Part shown: positions 1 through 13,000 of the stretch, in pieces
Position numbering within the stretch: position 1 is the first letter of the stretch
Layout: each line of letters begins with the position of its first letter
Assembly (NCBI RefSeq): GCF_018143015.1
Contig: NC_054748.1
Span: forward strand, 11,832,967 to 11,896,966
Reading direction: 5' to 3'
Length of the DNA stretch: 64,000 nucleotides
Source of the DNA: Lytechinus variegatus
Lineage: Eukaryota; Echinodermata; Echinoidea; Temnopleuroida; Toxopneustidae
The notes under the pieces: generated by a model
The model's database searches: none
What the model saw: the letters and a program-made list of their open reading frames with translations, nothing else
Told to the model about the DNA's origin: nothing
Position numbers and translations under genes: made by a program

Positions 1-110
1 TCAAAAATTATAGGTCGAGCCCCCGAGGTGCAAAATTCTAAGTACGCGCCTTGTGGCTCCGAGCATATAACACAAAAGGAGAAGGGGAAAGGAGGGAAGA
101 AAAACACGAG

Positions 111-392
111 GGCAGCCGCACGGCCACCGTACGCTCGACGTACGGCCGCCGTAGACCATTCTACGCCATGCCTACGGCTAGTCTAATTTCTACGGCGAGC
201 GTAGAAAAGAAAAATGTTATAACTCCGTGTTAAAATTCTACGGCCACCCCTACGGTCTGTAAAAAGTAGGAATCCGCCGTACGTCGACCCTGCGGCCACC
301 GCAGATTTTCTGCGGCCACCGCAGATTTTCTGCGGCCGCCGCAGAAATCTCTCGAATTCAGGTATCTACGGCCGCCGTACGGCCGCCGTAGA
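111..392. repeat. Cluster of GC-rich short palindromes (TACGGCCGCCGTA type)
   Basis: About eight near-perfect hairpins of 13-26 bases lie within 280 bases. They share the pattern CTACGGCCGCCGTAG or its variant CTGCGGCCACCGCAG. The variant is tandemly repeated three times around 290-346 with TTTT spacers. The flanks are AT-rich, so the cluster is a sharp compositional island. The two open frames across it look like shadows of the repeat and no protein family is recognisable. It may be a piece of a dispersed repeat whose other end lies left of the window. Confidence 0.7.
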
Positions 393-3300
393 GCAAATGT
401 GACCATGGTATAAACGTCGCAATTAATTTCGTCTCCTGTTTTTTTTTCCGGGGCATTTTCTAGGACTGTATGACCTTGTGACATAGACACAAATCACTTA
501 AATTACACTGTGTATAATATGTTACACTGACGTATTGATGGGGGACATCCCCTTTAAAAAAGTTCCACGACCAAAAGGGAGGAAATTACTTGATTTACTG
601 AGTATATTGTTATAATCTATCACCAAAATAGTTTTTTCAGATTAAAAGAGTCAAATTATTTTTGCTCGCTCACATTCTCAGAAATAATGTACCATACATA
701 CGCCATGATTGGCCCCTCGTTTGTTTTTTTTCTTTCGTCCCAAACAATATTTTAATGAGAATATAAAATAGAACATATGAACAGCAAATGTGAGTATATG
801 TCTTATATACTTTCGTGAGTGGAATGTCTATCTTCAAATAATCGATATTCGTTATTTGAGTGAATTACCGAGAGTTACATGAACAGCAGAGAAAGGCAGA
901 TACTTGCTTTAAAATGAACACATAATTATTCATAAATGAGAAACAAACAAATAACTATAGCAAAACTGAGTGGGTATAATTTGGGGAATTAAAGGAATTC
1001 GAGTGATCCTTTCAGCATGATTAATATTATAAAGTAGTCATGGTAGTAATACCCAATACCCAATCCATGAAATCAGACGTCGAATATTTTCGATTCTAAT
1101 CTCTTCGGAAGTAGAAGGGATCAGCTGTTTATCGGCAATGGATATTATTTCGCACAAAAACAGACAAAGAAATATAAATACATCTATGTTCTTGTCTAAA
1201 GATCAGGCGCGTAGCCAGGGGGGACGGTCGCGCCCCCCCCAAAAAAAAAAAAAACGTCCCCAAAAGAAAAAAAAAGAGAAGGAAAAAAGGAGAGGATAAA
1301 AGGAAAAGGGAAGGGAGGAAAGGGAAGAAAGGTAGCTTTGTGTTTTTTTCCCCTTTTTATTTTTTTTTTTTATCAAAAGAAAAACTCCACTCTTGCTCCA
1401 AATTTATATATGAATTTTGCTTCCGCGCTGCGCGCGGTTAAATGACATTATTGAAGTTCTCCATTGCTTTCCCCACCCTTTCTCTAACCCTGTTTTTCCA
1501 CCTCAGCTATGTGTTTCTCGCCAGTTAAAGTTCAAATGTATACATTAGGGCGTGGAATTAGAGTAAGGTTAGGCCGAAGTATATGAAGTTATTTTTTTTT
1601 AATTGATCGCGCAACTTCTGGTCGGGTCGGCTCCGGGCGGGTAAAATCTTTATATCAATTTCCGCCGTCACCTCCATAAAGTCAACTTCTCCCGGTTTTC
1701 AGCTCATTACTAAACAACCATAATTTGGGGGCAAACAGGTTCCTGATTTAAAAAGAGGAAGGTATAAAATTCGGGTCGTATCAAATAAAAAAGTACAATA
1801 TTTTTTTTCGAATTCTATTAAACTTCATGTCATTTCCCTGCACATTCATCTCCTGTCCTGTTTTGCGCCCTCAGTTTGAAATTTTGAATGACACTTAAGT
1901 TTCTTTATAATTCAAAATGAAGCGCTTCAGGATAAGTCAAAAAAATTCGGCATCCTTTTTTTTTATATAATTTCAATAATTAACAAATTTTCAACTTTTT
2001 GCGCTCTATTTTCCTTGTAATGAAGTTCAGTAATCATAGAAAATCAATTGAATTAAGAGCCGTTGGGGTATTGATCGAGATATCTGCATTTGATGAAACG
2101 TCCGCCCTTTGAAATTTCAGAGTTTCATTGCTCTGCGCGGGGGGAATCTTCCTCCCGGGATATACACTTCTCCTCTGTTTTGTGAGTTAAAGATATGCAC
2201 TGTTGCTAAATGGTTTGTAATAAAATCTGATCTTTCCAAGGGAAGTATTCAATATATCTTTGAGAATACCCTTTTCTCGGGACCCTTTTCATGGCAAAGA
2301 AAATTGATATCAAACAAGCACTACACATTAATAGGTGAATATTAAGAAAAACACCAAATATTGCTTCCATTAAAACAAGAATAATTACGATAGCCCTTTT
2401 AGTTAGTCATTGTTTCTTTTACTGTTTTACCCACTTTAAAGTCTTATTTGTTCCCTTTCTTGCGAATGAACTATCTTGAAATATGAGGAACTTGTAATCC
2501 GAGGAAACTGTGTGACTTTACAGTACTTTTCGGAGTATTTCCTTAATAATAAAATTACCTTGCGACTGGATTGTTATTGTGATCAAAGTACAGGTAGAAG
2601 CCATTTATTACGTAATCGTTTCATGAACATTGTCTAATGTTTGTAAATAGTTGAGTCATAAAGGCAGAGGTGATATTTCATTGGGACTGAAAATTCTATA
2701 TGCATCTGTTGTGTTATTTTAAAACAAAAGAATGGAATCTTTGAATCTGCAAGGTTTGATATTAAATTTTATGACTTTCTCATCCGATTTGGTTATTTCT
2801 GCTTGACTATTATTCTTTTTTTCTTGGTTTATTTTGGGTATGATAAGTTTCTTAACTTACCTGATTTTTAATCAGTGTTAATGAAACTTCGGATCTGCCC
2901 CTGTCTGAGGGTCCTCTATTTTAACAATAAATACAGGCTATAACATAGCTATATCCCACTTCAGATTAGTGTACTTTATGACGGCCTCAACTGTGTGTTT
3001 GCAAAGAAAAGCTATATACATGTATAGCACTTTTAAGCATTTAAAAATCACAAAGCTATGTTTTTATTTCAAAAGTTTTTTAGTAGTTTTGTGCTCCCTA
3101 AATTATTATTTTTGGCCCAATACTCCTTTGCTTTCGATTGTTTATGCGATGAACGAGATGCGTTGCTATGTCAGCATATATTATATTTTGTTAGCATGCT
3201 AGAAATGCCCATTTAGAGAAAAAAACATAAACCAAATTAGCCTATATTTTATATAAATACAGAACAACTTCAACAAAAAGAAACCATGTCTTAGTATTAG

Positions 3301-3960
3301 GTAGAGAGGAGAACATTATAATTGTAAACTGGATGGAAGTCTTTGTAATAATTTGAGGAAAGTGCCGTCTAATGATCTGCTGTCAGGTGAAATGACGTTT
3401 GCTTCATCAAGTTCATAGACAATTGAAAGTTGAATTAATTAAAGCTATTTAGTTTTTCAGAAGTTATGCCTGCTGATAAAGTTTGTACCAAAAACTCAGA
3501 ATTGTTCTTTTTGCCAAATGACTTCCTTTGCTATTATCTAGTAATATGAACTTTATGTATATTGACTTGGATTTTAGGTGTAACCATGTTAAGCGGTGTT
3601 TTAAGATTATAAGAAATTCATCACCGATCACAGTGACAAATATATAATCCCTTCCCTTTTTCTTTCTATACCATGTATACGGTAAACAAGTCATTTAACA
3701 GCCCCTGTGTTTATACGAAGCTCACATTATCTTGTTTAATATCGTTTTGTATGTAGCATATTGTTCATGTAAAATAAATGTTAAGTGCTTGCAATGCATG
3801 TCGGGTTATTGTCAACTCTATTATTGACCCAGTGGCCTTTAAGACTTTCTCTACATCTTCAATGTTATGTTGATGCTCTTACTATACTGTATGTTCAATG
3901 ATATTCAATAAAAATCAATACAATTTCAATGTGGTTTAAAGTGTGAAATGAATCAATTAC
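393..3960. other. Intergenic or intronic stretch without recognisable gene
   Basis: No open frame here resembles a protein family and no exon with both splice signals stands out. From 1205 to 1375 there is a decayed repeat: a CGTAGCCAGGGGGG start, then C-, A- and purine-rich runs and a T run. Since the SLC44 gene runs leftwards from 4585, most of this stretch would be its first coding intron if the gene is intact. Confidence 0.55.
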
Positions 3961-4585
3961 CTGTCACATTCGCCACAAGGAAGTCTGGCATACATCTTTC
4001 AAACAGAGGTTTGCTTTGCACGTAATACGTCGCACACAGCTCCTGATTAAGAAGATCAGCGATGGTAAGTCCTCCATTAACGACCTCGTTCTCCGGGTCG
4101 ACTCCATACTGGCAGATGAAGTCATTCCAATTGACATTCTCGTGTGTGCCCGAAGCCCACTGGATCGGATACCTAGAGGGGATGGAGTAGGTCTCTGTAG
4201 GACAGCTATCAACGCAAACCTGAGGCGTGGCGCATTGGAGAGTGATGAGAGTGGAGTAGGAGAAACAAGCCAACCAATCAAAGAAGAACAGACTCGTCAG
4301 GTTTGTCTTCCCTGGTGCCACTCCGCAGATCTCACCTTGTGAGTCGGTAGGGTGGATGATGGTACTTGGATCACCTGTCGTGAAAGCCAGATAGGCGATG
4401 TAACCCTGTCCTCCTAGAAACGCCAGGAAGATCAGACAACAGATGATATCCGTACAGCTACGATCCTCTATCGGTCCTTTAAAGGTTGGGTCGTGGGGAC
4501 GGGCTTTGCCATAATTCTTTCCTTGTCCCTCGTCGTGTCCCTGGACGTCTTCATCATCGACGCGCTTCTTATTCCCAACACCCAT
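3961..4585 (-). CDS. SLC44 (choline-transporter-like) protein, first coding exon
   Basis: Choline-transporter-like proteins are multi-pass plasma or organelle membrane carriers; vertebrate members move choline, ethanolamine or thiamine pyrophosphate. This exon gives 208 codons plus one base. It shows a charged cytoplasmic N-terminus, the family signature YGKARPHDPTFKGPI (residues 25-39), DRSCTDIICC leading into a first membrane segment (about 44-68), GDPSTIIHPTDS (71-82), and a cysteine-rich extracellular loop with LQCATPQVCVDSCP and QELCATYY. N-glycosylation sequons lie at N95 and N206. The ATG at 4585-4583 is chosen because the frame upstream has no ATG. The exon ends at ACAG followed by GTAATT (4g at 3960-3957), phase 1. 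No later SLC44 exon is visible in 1-3956, so the gene continues outside the window or is truncated. Closest in style to SLC44A2/A4/A5; the exact paralogue and substrate cannot be decided. Confidence 0.85.
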
Positions 4586-6095
4586 TCTCCAAATAAATGG
4601 CAAGACTCACCGATAAAAGTATTATTTTGTACGAGTTCTTCCCACAACTCTCTCGATCGAGGCTAGTGACTGTTGTAAAGAATCAGTCAACATACATGAT
4701 CTATATGCTTGACCATAAGTGTCCTCATCAAGGCAATATGACAAAGCGATAGCTCATATTGACCCGCATAAACCGAAAGTATGAAAACAATTTATGGAGT
4801 ACTTGGTTGTCGTTGTTATGATCGACTCAGAGAGATAGAGGGAGAGATGAGAATGAAAGAACATGTGATGAGCAATATCACTGACAGCACAAGTATACCC
4901 TCTCAAATGTGATGATATCACACAAGCACGGATCAAGTTACAATACCGCAGTTCACTGTAAGTCAATGATATCACGTTATAGCTATAGTTATTAGGCTAA
5001 ACTGCAAACACATCCTTGTGGCTTGGAAACATTTAGATTATCTGGCACGAAACAATCATGAACTTCACCCGTTTTCAAGCGATTAATTAGTAAACAATCA
5101 AAATGATCTATGGAACGAAACTGTGCATTCATCATGATTCCCAAGCGCTGTTTCTTTTAATTACCCCTGTAGCCTTGTTTTTACAGTCTGACATTGTGGC
5201 GTTAAGATATGGTTGGTTAATGATTAACATCTCCTTTCTGCTTCAAGTTTCCCCATCTTTCATGTGACGTTGTCGACCACGATTCTAGGGGTCGAGCTAG
5301 GGAGCGACCCTTATTGTCTCATGGCTTCTAAATCAAGGACAGGAGGGGTAAGAAGGGGAAGTAAGTGAGAAAACAAGTCTTGAGGGCTGGGTAGAATTAC
5401 AATTATTTCTTCTTCTGTTTTTTTTAGTGAGAAAGATTTGACATCACCTGTCACTGTCCCCTAGCTACACTGGTGCCGCCCCCTGCTATCATTCTTTCAG
5501 GTGACTCCGGTGCTTGATGACAGATATTGTTTATGTCACGTATCGGAGGGCCATGAATACTTGATTGACTCATTTTTTAGATCTTTTGATCATCTCCTTA
5601 GCAACATAATCATGATCAAATTCTGCTACTGTTAGATCCTTCTCCACGATGAGTCACACATGAAATTCCTGGCTATGATAATGATACTCTTGTTTTCACA
5701 TCATATGTCTTCCAATATTCGTATGATTGAACTTAAATAGAAAGGCCTAAATAGTTGTAATCTTGTATTTTTAGCGTTATGATCTGTACATCCGGAAGGA
5801 ATATTATGGGCGGAAATTCCAACGATCCCGGAACTCTGTTCTGTTGGAGCCATTATTTTCAATTGATTCTAAGTAATCTCAGGAGTAGTTGTTGACGTCA
5901 GTGCAAGCCAGGCGTAGTTATAGAGACACCTTCCACCCCTATCTCATTTACATTGATCCCTGCAACCCAGATAGACCTATCCATAAAGCTGACATAGACC
6001 TCTAACATGGATTGGTCAAAGAATTGTGTCCAACTGATAGATATGGTCAAAATCAACAACTTTTATAGAATCTGCCAGAGTTCTTACATACTGTG
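4586..6095. other. Upstream flank of the SLC44-like gene, no gene seen
   Basis: This stretch should contain the promoter and 5' untranslated region of the minus-strand SLC44-like gene. I see no convincing TATA box or CpG-rich core. Just upstream of the ATG, at 4609-4604 on the minus strand, a GTGAGT sequence resembles a splice donor, so the untranslated leader may be spliced. No other gene is visible. Confidence 0.4.
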
Positions 6096-6391
6096 GAGCG
6101 TTGTGGCCCAGTGGATTAGTCTTCGGACTTTGAAACAGAGGGTCGTGGGTTCGAATCCCAGCCATTGCGTAATTTCCTTCAGCAAGAAACTTATCCACAT
6201 TGTGCTGCACTCGACCCAGGTGAGGTGAATGGGTACCCGGTAGGAAGAAATTCCTCGAATGCTCGAGCGCCCGATCAAGGTAGCCGTGCTAAAGCCGGGG
6301 TAATAATAGCAGGGCCCGCTGGGAGAACAGTTTTCGGAACTGAAGTGGCTACCCTGGGTAAATATGCCGCTATTATTATTATTATTATTAC
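6096..6391 (+). mobile_element. tRNA-derived SINE, copy 1
   Basis: A tRNA-like head carries a box A (GTGGCCCAGTGGATTAG) and a perfect box B (GGTTCGAATCC), the internal RNA polymerase III promoter. A shared body follows (CTGCACTCGACCCAGGTGAGG, then GGGTACCCGG) and the element ends in an ATT microsatellite. The same body occurs at 30350, 40758 and 41528, which shows it is a dispersed family rather than a tRNA gene. Confidence 0.85.
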
Positions 6392-6580
6392 TGTATATTC
6401 ACCAACATATCTGGTACATTGACCAACGTTTTTTAAGAGTTGTTGGAGTGGATTATAGAATGTATGTATGTGTGTATGCATTATGTATGTACATATAGCA
6501 TGTATAGGACTACTGTAAAAACGTTGTTTAACATTTTAACACGTTGTTTAAGCCGATCACCCTAACAATTTTAACATATA

Positions 6581-7440
6581 GGTGAAGGTGGGGTAAGTTG
6601 TGACAGTTTTTGCTTTTTGCATGTTAGAATTGATATGATTAATAATCTTGTCGAAATAAGTACCTTGCCTTGAAATTTGATTCTTCTGAAATATTTTCCA
6701 CCTTTATATAACTTTCTATCCCCACACTGAAAGTCATCGTGACCTTTGAAAAAAACGATGTCAAATGGCTCAACTTGCCCCATATATGGGGTAGGTTTGA
6801 GCCACCTTCTGGGGTAAGTTGAGCCACAAAAACTATGTACAAAATGTATGAGGGGAGAACCAGCATGTCAAGTTTTTGTTTAAAGTCTTTTCACTTGCTA
6901 ATTCTCTATAAATACTAACATCCTTTAAAAGGAAAAGAGCAGTCATGTAAATTTGCTCCTTTCAGCCAGCATTTCAATCGATTTTTATGGTTTGTTTGTT
7001 TTTCAAGATACATTACCATAAGAATTACCATGGCTCAACTTGCCCCATGCTGTTTGGCTCAACTTACCCCAGTCCGAACTTAGTGCGATAATTTTGTATC
7101 CACACATTTATTATGCATCCATCATATAAAAGACTATGACAAGAATGAAGATCCATACCTGGACTAATAATGTTGTTATCATGTCTTTATTATATTCAAA
7201 GACGTGTGTGTTTATAAAGCACTTATCTATTTCACACTCTTTTTTACTTTTTTGGCTGAAATTCATATTTTTCCCTCTAAAAAACTACTTTTGTTTCAAA
7301 GTTGAAAAAAATGTGGTGGGGTTAGAGGTTATGCTATGGGTCTTCAATACATGACACCACCACAATTTCTGACTCATTCATTATTGGCCTGGGGCTGGTG
7401 GCTCAGCTTGCCCCTATGCTCAACTTACCCCGCCTTCCCC
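6581..7440. mobile_element. Inverted-repeat DNA element (MITE-like) with TA flanks
   Basis: The ends read GGTGAAGGTGGGGTAAGTTG on the left and CAACTTACCCCGCCTTCCCC on the right, inverted with two mismatches. A TA dinucleotide lies just outside each end (6579-6580 and 7441-7442), consistent with TA target duplication. Inside, the motif GGCTCAACTTGCCCC recurs several times, mainly near both ends. There is no transposase, so it is non-autonomous. TA flanks suggest a mariner/Tc-like source, which is inference. Confidence 0.75.
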
Positions 7441-7442
7441 TA

Positions 7443-8408
7443 CTGTCTATAAATTCATCTTATGACGTGCGCCTTTTAATTGAATTTCTTTTGAAGGTAT
7501 ACAAATTAATTCAAACCAAATCAAACCATCTATTTCCACCATAAACCAACTACAAATATATACAAAATAAAATATAAAAGAGCAAATAGCTAAGTCAGAT
7601 TGAAACATAATAAAGAGAAATGTATTTTTGTGTACAAGCTCAAGTAAAGAGAATGTAGTCATAAATCTTTGACATCCACATATAGTAAACTTTATTAAAA
7701 TAAACAAATAGATAATTCTTAACAAGGTGAGTTATTTTTTCTTGGCTCTAGTTCAGACTGAAAATAAATCCATCACGGAAATCAGCATGATGATGTGAAT
7801 ATGAGAACTAAAACAAACAAGGCAAAATACACATAGCTGTATCTATTGTTTGTTAAATTGGTATTTATCAATGCCTTTTTTCCATTCAAGTATAACATGT
7901 ATAAAGATCTACATATTTATTTTTAATTCTATCTATGATACATGCATCTTTTTTTATTTACTTTTCAAGATCTATTTACGTTTAAAGTATCTATCAAATA
8001 CCTTTTTTTCAGTATACGTTCAAAGAAATTGATTGAAGTCACATCTTTGGCCAAGGGTGGCGTAAAGGTTGGGTTTTAGGCGTAAATAATACCGGGCCGC
8101 TGAACAGTTTAGAAACTGGGGAACTGAGACCGATCAATAGTTTTATCTTCATTTACATTTCGTCTTAAAATGTTCATATTTATCTATTTATTTCCGTCAA
8201 CAAAATACGAACAAATATTGCAGTTTTTGAGCACGTTTATTGAAAAAGTGTATATGTGTGGAGGGAGGGTGGTTAAACAACATATCTCACACTTCTGTAT
8301 AAACATGAAGAGGCACGTATGGATAGAATTGAGATGATTTGCCCCTCTTTGATTTATCCAATTCGATCCCTCTATTTGAATTTTTGAAATGAACTACACA
8401 ATACACTA
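7443..8408. other. AT-rich stretch, no gene; possible SINE remnant
   Basis: No coding region is seen. Around 8050-8130 the sequence GGGCCGCTGAACAGTTTAG followed by GGGAACTGAGA loosely matches the 3' body of the SINE at 6310-6345 and may be an old partial copy. Confidence 0.35.
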
Positions 8409-8686
8409 CACTCTAACAACAAAATTTTAACAATTGTTCGTTTTTTAATTGTTTAAACTTTTTAAACTTTTTCAAATTTTAAACAATATGAAACAGTGAC
8501 GGCTTAAACAACGCCCTCAAAATTTTAAACAGTGTTTTATAGTTTAATAATAATGTCCAAAGACGTGCGCGTGATCCAATGGAGTTAGGTTGTTTAAACT
8601 TTTTGTAATTGTTTACACATTCAAACAACTTGTTTAAAAGTTTGAACAGTTGTTTAAAAAGTTTGAACTATATAGTTGTTAGAGTG
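8409..8686. mobile_element. Short inverted-repeat element (MITE-like)
   Basis: It opens with CACTCTAACAAC and closes with the exact inverted repeat GTTGTTAGAGTG. The interior is rich in AAACTTTTTAAAC and TTGTTTAAA repeats in both orientations. No clear target duplication was found at the flanks. Similar fragments appear near 6515-6575 (GTTGTTTAAC, CACCCTAACAATTTTAAC). Confidence 0.65.
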
Positions 8687-9728
8687 ACGGACTTAAACAA
8701 CGTGCTAGAAATTTTTTAACTACTTTTTTACTGTGTAAGCGTTGAATAACTTAGCTATACAAACAATAATAATGCATAAAATGATGAAAATGGAAATGAA
8801 ATTTAAGATGGTTTACCGTTGTTTCTTCTTTTTCTCTGCTTTTTTTTTAAATATCAAAATGGTAAGTTGCCGAAGCAGATTCCCGCGTCCCGCGCCGCCC
8901 TTTGATAGCTACTATTCTGCTTTTTTTTTGTGTGTGTAAGATGCTTTATTTACTGTATTTTCGTGTCCAATCAGACATATCAGACAGGACCAAATACACA
9001 CACTCTGTAATGTGTAAATTCTTACTTAGACCAAACTTCGTTACAGGGGCAAATATTACAGAATCAGATCATGCAGAAAACGATGAGCCTTCCAATTCGA
9101 AAAAAGGAGGTCAAAGCCCAGCAGTAATCGGACAATGATCGATATCAAGATTTTTGTTGTTGTTTTTATTTATTTTGGTTAGCTTTATTGGCATACTTGG
9201 ATGACTACCTTGCCTGTCATACGACAAGTGGCAGGAAGACAGATGATAATAGAAAAATGTGGGTAAAATATGATACCTACGGTGTTCATAGTACGTACGT
9301 GTGTGAAAGAGTGGAAGGGGTGGAAAGAACCATCACGTCTCCATTTTCTCAGTCTATCTCCCCCCCCCCCTCTCTCTCTCTCTCTCCAGTCTCTCTAGTG
9401 GAGGGGGGACCCAAACTGCACCACTTTTAAGACCTTAATCTGAAGTAAAGGTGATGACATTGCACCTTTTCCAGCATTTAAAATAAAAATGAGGGAGAGA
9501 AGGGATGGAAGAAAGGAATAGAGAGTGGAATTGGGGTAAATGATGTCTTCACGTCATTTCTGTAAAATTAAAATGTGAAACATCTGTCCTAACGGTCATG
9601 CATTATCGTCTTCCGACCGACCCAGTCAACATTTTAGGGGAAGGAGTGTGGACGCCTAATAAAAAAAGGCGCAAACACTAAGATTATGAAAAAACTCCAC
9701 ACATGACAAAACTTTCCAAACTTTCTGA
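8687..9728. other. Upstream flank of the lipidation-start gene, no gene seen
   Basis: It contains C- and CT-rich low-complexity sequence at 9360-9390 and several short open frames without family resemblance. Confidence 0.4.
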
Positions 9729-9798
9729 TGCGTGCGCATCCTCATTGTTGACGTACTGGAGCTAACGCGCGAACCTCAATCCAAAATGCGCATGCGTG
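9729..9798. promoter_or_regulatory. Paired NRF1-like sites upstream of the 9929 gene
   Basis: TGCGTGCGCA at 9729-9738 and TGCGCATGCGT at 9787-9797 both fit the NRF1 palindrome (YGCGCAYGCGCR) with at most one or two departures. They lie 132-200 bases before the ATG at 9929 in a locally CpG-richer patch of an otherwise AT-rich region, as in TATA-less animal promoters. Transcription from here is inferred. Confidence 0.45.
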
Positions 9799-9928
9799 TA
9801 GCTCAGGCAACCACGGTCACGCCTATACTTTCATGATCATTTTCATGATTTCTCTTGCAGCTTGCTGACATAGAGTTATTGGGCAATTTTTGTCAAATTA
9901 TTTCTGAGATTTTTGGTAAAATTTCAAC

Positions 9929-10045
9929 ATGGGTTGTGTAAAATCGAGACCCCGATCTTTGTCTTTCAAGGAAGGAGACAAAGATAATAACAACAAGACC
10001 TGTTGTTGGGCGGGAATAAGATCATTCTTTTCCAAGAACAAAAGG
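9929..10045 (+). CDS. Lipidation-start gene, exon 1
   Basis: It encodes residues 1-39, beginning MGCVKSRPRSLSFKEG. The donor is AAAGG followed by GTGAGA, phase 0. The ATG is the first in the open frame and lies downstream of NRF1-like sites. Confidence 0.6.
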
Positions 10046-13000
10046 GTGAGAGTTTTGTTTATGGTTGATGAGGATCCATTATTGGCACAGCAATCACCAG
10101 CATAGGATCTGATGCCAAACATTCTATAAGATCATTAAATGTCCTGCATTACTACTTTATGACACAAAGAGTGCTTTAAAGGGTTGACATTCAAATAGCA
10201 TAATGTTCATTTGGGCTCCCATATTTACTTTCTTCTCGGTGATTTCTTGTATGATTAACAATTTTAAAGTTTTTGTTTATTTTTACACGACCGAAACGGC
10301 TTAATAGACGCTGGTTTACTGGGGACGAATCAGGTGTTTGTTTGTTGTTTTTTTTTTGCAAATTAATTGTTTAATATTTCAACAGGAATTTTTATTTTAA
10401 AATGTTTATTTAAACGATGAATATTGTTGTATATATGCTGATCAGATATTGTTTAGATTTTTAATGTTATTTGATTCGATTTCAACATGAATATTAATTT
10501 TCTACACTGTAAAACGCAAAATTTGTTGAACCCGTCATTGTAACAACATTTTTGTTTTAATTTAAGATTATTATTTGCATTTGGGAAACATTTATTTATA
10601 TTTTTAACGTAATTTCATAGACTATACGGTGATGATAAACATGTTGTTTGATTTGATTCTTCTGTGTATAGCTTTATTAAAATGTTCATGATTTTATCCC
10701 CCTATATACGTACACTATAGCTCTGCTACCTTCTTTTTTTTTAAGTTTTGTAGTATTTGTCGCGGGTCTTGCCAATTGACATTTCCATTCAATTAAATTA
10801 AATAACAATATATGCTATCAGTCAAACGTATAAAGGTGATTTGATAAAAAGAACAGAGACAGAGGAAATTAATTTAGATTTCGTTTCACAACAACTAATT
10901 TTAATGTTTATGTATGAGTAGAACTGAATTTAGAAGTGCAAGATTCAAATCACCAAAATTTATATTTTTGCAAGGACGGGGTGTTATACCAGACAATGAA
11001 AAATAAAGTTTCTGCACTCTTAAAGGGATTTGACAATATTTTCTTTTATTAAGGAATGATGTGTCCGACCTTTACATTAATGATCAAAATTAATATTGAT
11101 TACTGGTTATAGAAGCTAGCATAATTGTACTACTTTCTCTGTCGCACATGGTCATTCACTAACAAAATCATTATTTTAAACAATTATTTTTTGGAGTGAA
11201 GATGGGGAGAGAAAGCAAGAGGGAGACGGGTTAGAAGGAGGGGAGGGAGAGAAAGGGGGCGAGAGGAAGAGAGCTGAGTTGATAAACAATAATGATGAAA
11301 TCGATTCCAGCGACTATAATTCCTACTTTCAATCATGGATTACTTCCAGACGGCTTTTATAGTCAAGTAAAATATTATTCAATAATGCGAGAGTGGACCA
11401 CTGCCCTAAAAAATAGCAAGTTATTAAAATAAAGTTTAACAAAATGTTATAACCAATTCAACTTTGAAGGAATTGCAGTATATGGATGAAGATATCTGCA
11501 GTGATGACGACACTGGGGACATATTCCGGGTCAGTTTTGATCAGTCATCAGTTACTTCCATCCAATCTGCCACATCCATCCACTCAGTCATGACCATCGA
11601 GTCACTCCGACAGTCTTGGTCTGCTCCAGCTATTCTCAGCCAAGACAGCCATCAGACCTTGATGCCTGAAATGAGCCCCAGGGCTGAGGAGGACCAGCCT
11701 TCTACGTCATATCCGAGGGACGTGATTGTCTCTGCACAAGACTTCTTGTCCTATCGTAAGTTTCAATAGTGGACAATGATCGTTCACTCATTTGTGTTAA
11801 ACAAATTGACAGCCGGATTTTCAGGCGACTTTCAAGTCTCATGTCAAAAAGAGGGAGAAGAAGAAGGAGAAGAAAAAGAAGAAGACATTCAAAAAAAGAA
11901 GAAGAAAGAAGGAGAAGAGAAGGATGGAGAAAGAAGATGAAGAAGAAAAAAACGAAGAGGGAGAAAGAAGTTAAAGAAGTAGAATAAAAATATATTTTTT
12001 TGATTAAAATTTGTATTTTTCCCGTTTTTCTCTCTAAAAGATCGATTCATCAAGGACGAGGAGGAAGATGACGTATCGATTTTATCTGACGTCAATTTTT
12101 ACGATGATCATTATGATGCTGATGTTGAATCGAACATCGGTGATGACAAGAGCTCAGTATCCGGCTTTGAGTATTCAAAGGATATGTGTAAGTTAATTAG
12201 TCGCAATTTTCAATACATAATTTTGCAATATTACACTTCGGTGCAATATTGATTAACTTGTAAAAAATAGAGAAAGAGACGAAAGAAATAAAACGGTATG
12301 AGAGCACAGGTGAGAATGAAATCATGAAGGTTGAATTTCCTTGATAAGAGATCCAGGGAAAGGAAAAAGGAATGGGAATCATTTCAAGGGATGTTGAGGG
12401 AGGGAGAGAAAGAAAGAGAATGATGATGAAGTCGATGAATAGATTCTACCCCATACTTTTGTCACAAGAGGTGACAATTTTATTTTTACATTTTGATATC
12501 ATAGTTGTGAACTAATCTTTCTTTATCATTTTTAATTTAGATACCGTCAACGTTCATAAAGAGGCTAAGAACCTAGGCGAGGAGACGGATGATGAGTCCA
12601 GCTCAGAGTCAGTGATGGTCAAGGGGTGTGTCCTTGACCAGAATACAAATATCATGGACGCTGATTGGTCAGGTGAGCGACTCTGAGCGCGAATTATAAA
12701 GATTTTATGGAGAATTTCATTTTTTCTGTTTCCTTCTGTCTTTTCTTTGCCCTCGTAATTCTTCCTCTGTCTCTATCGCTCATTCTCTTGTTCTGCTCCT
12801 GCTTCTTCCGAATTTCTTCTCTCTGTGTTGACATGTGGGTGTGTGTTAGTGTCTCAAATTTCACATTTTAAATGTGGAAATAAACGACAGGTTTCATTAC
12901 AATTATAATTTGTACGTCACTCGGTGATAAAGTATCAAAATGAAATGATTTTTTTTTTCTGATTAGATGAAGACACCATCTTTCCCTTAAGTACATCAGA

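Noticed and set aside
3964-4342. Open frames overlapping the SLC44-like exon in other frames and on the plus strand
   Set aside because: The minus-strand frame from 4585 matches the family over its whole length; the others are shadows.
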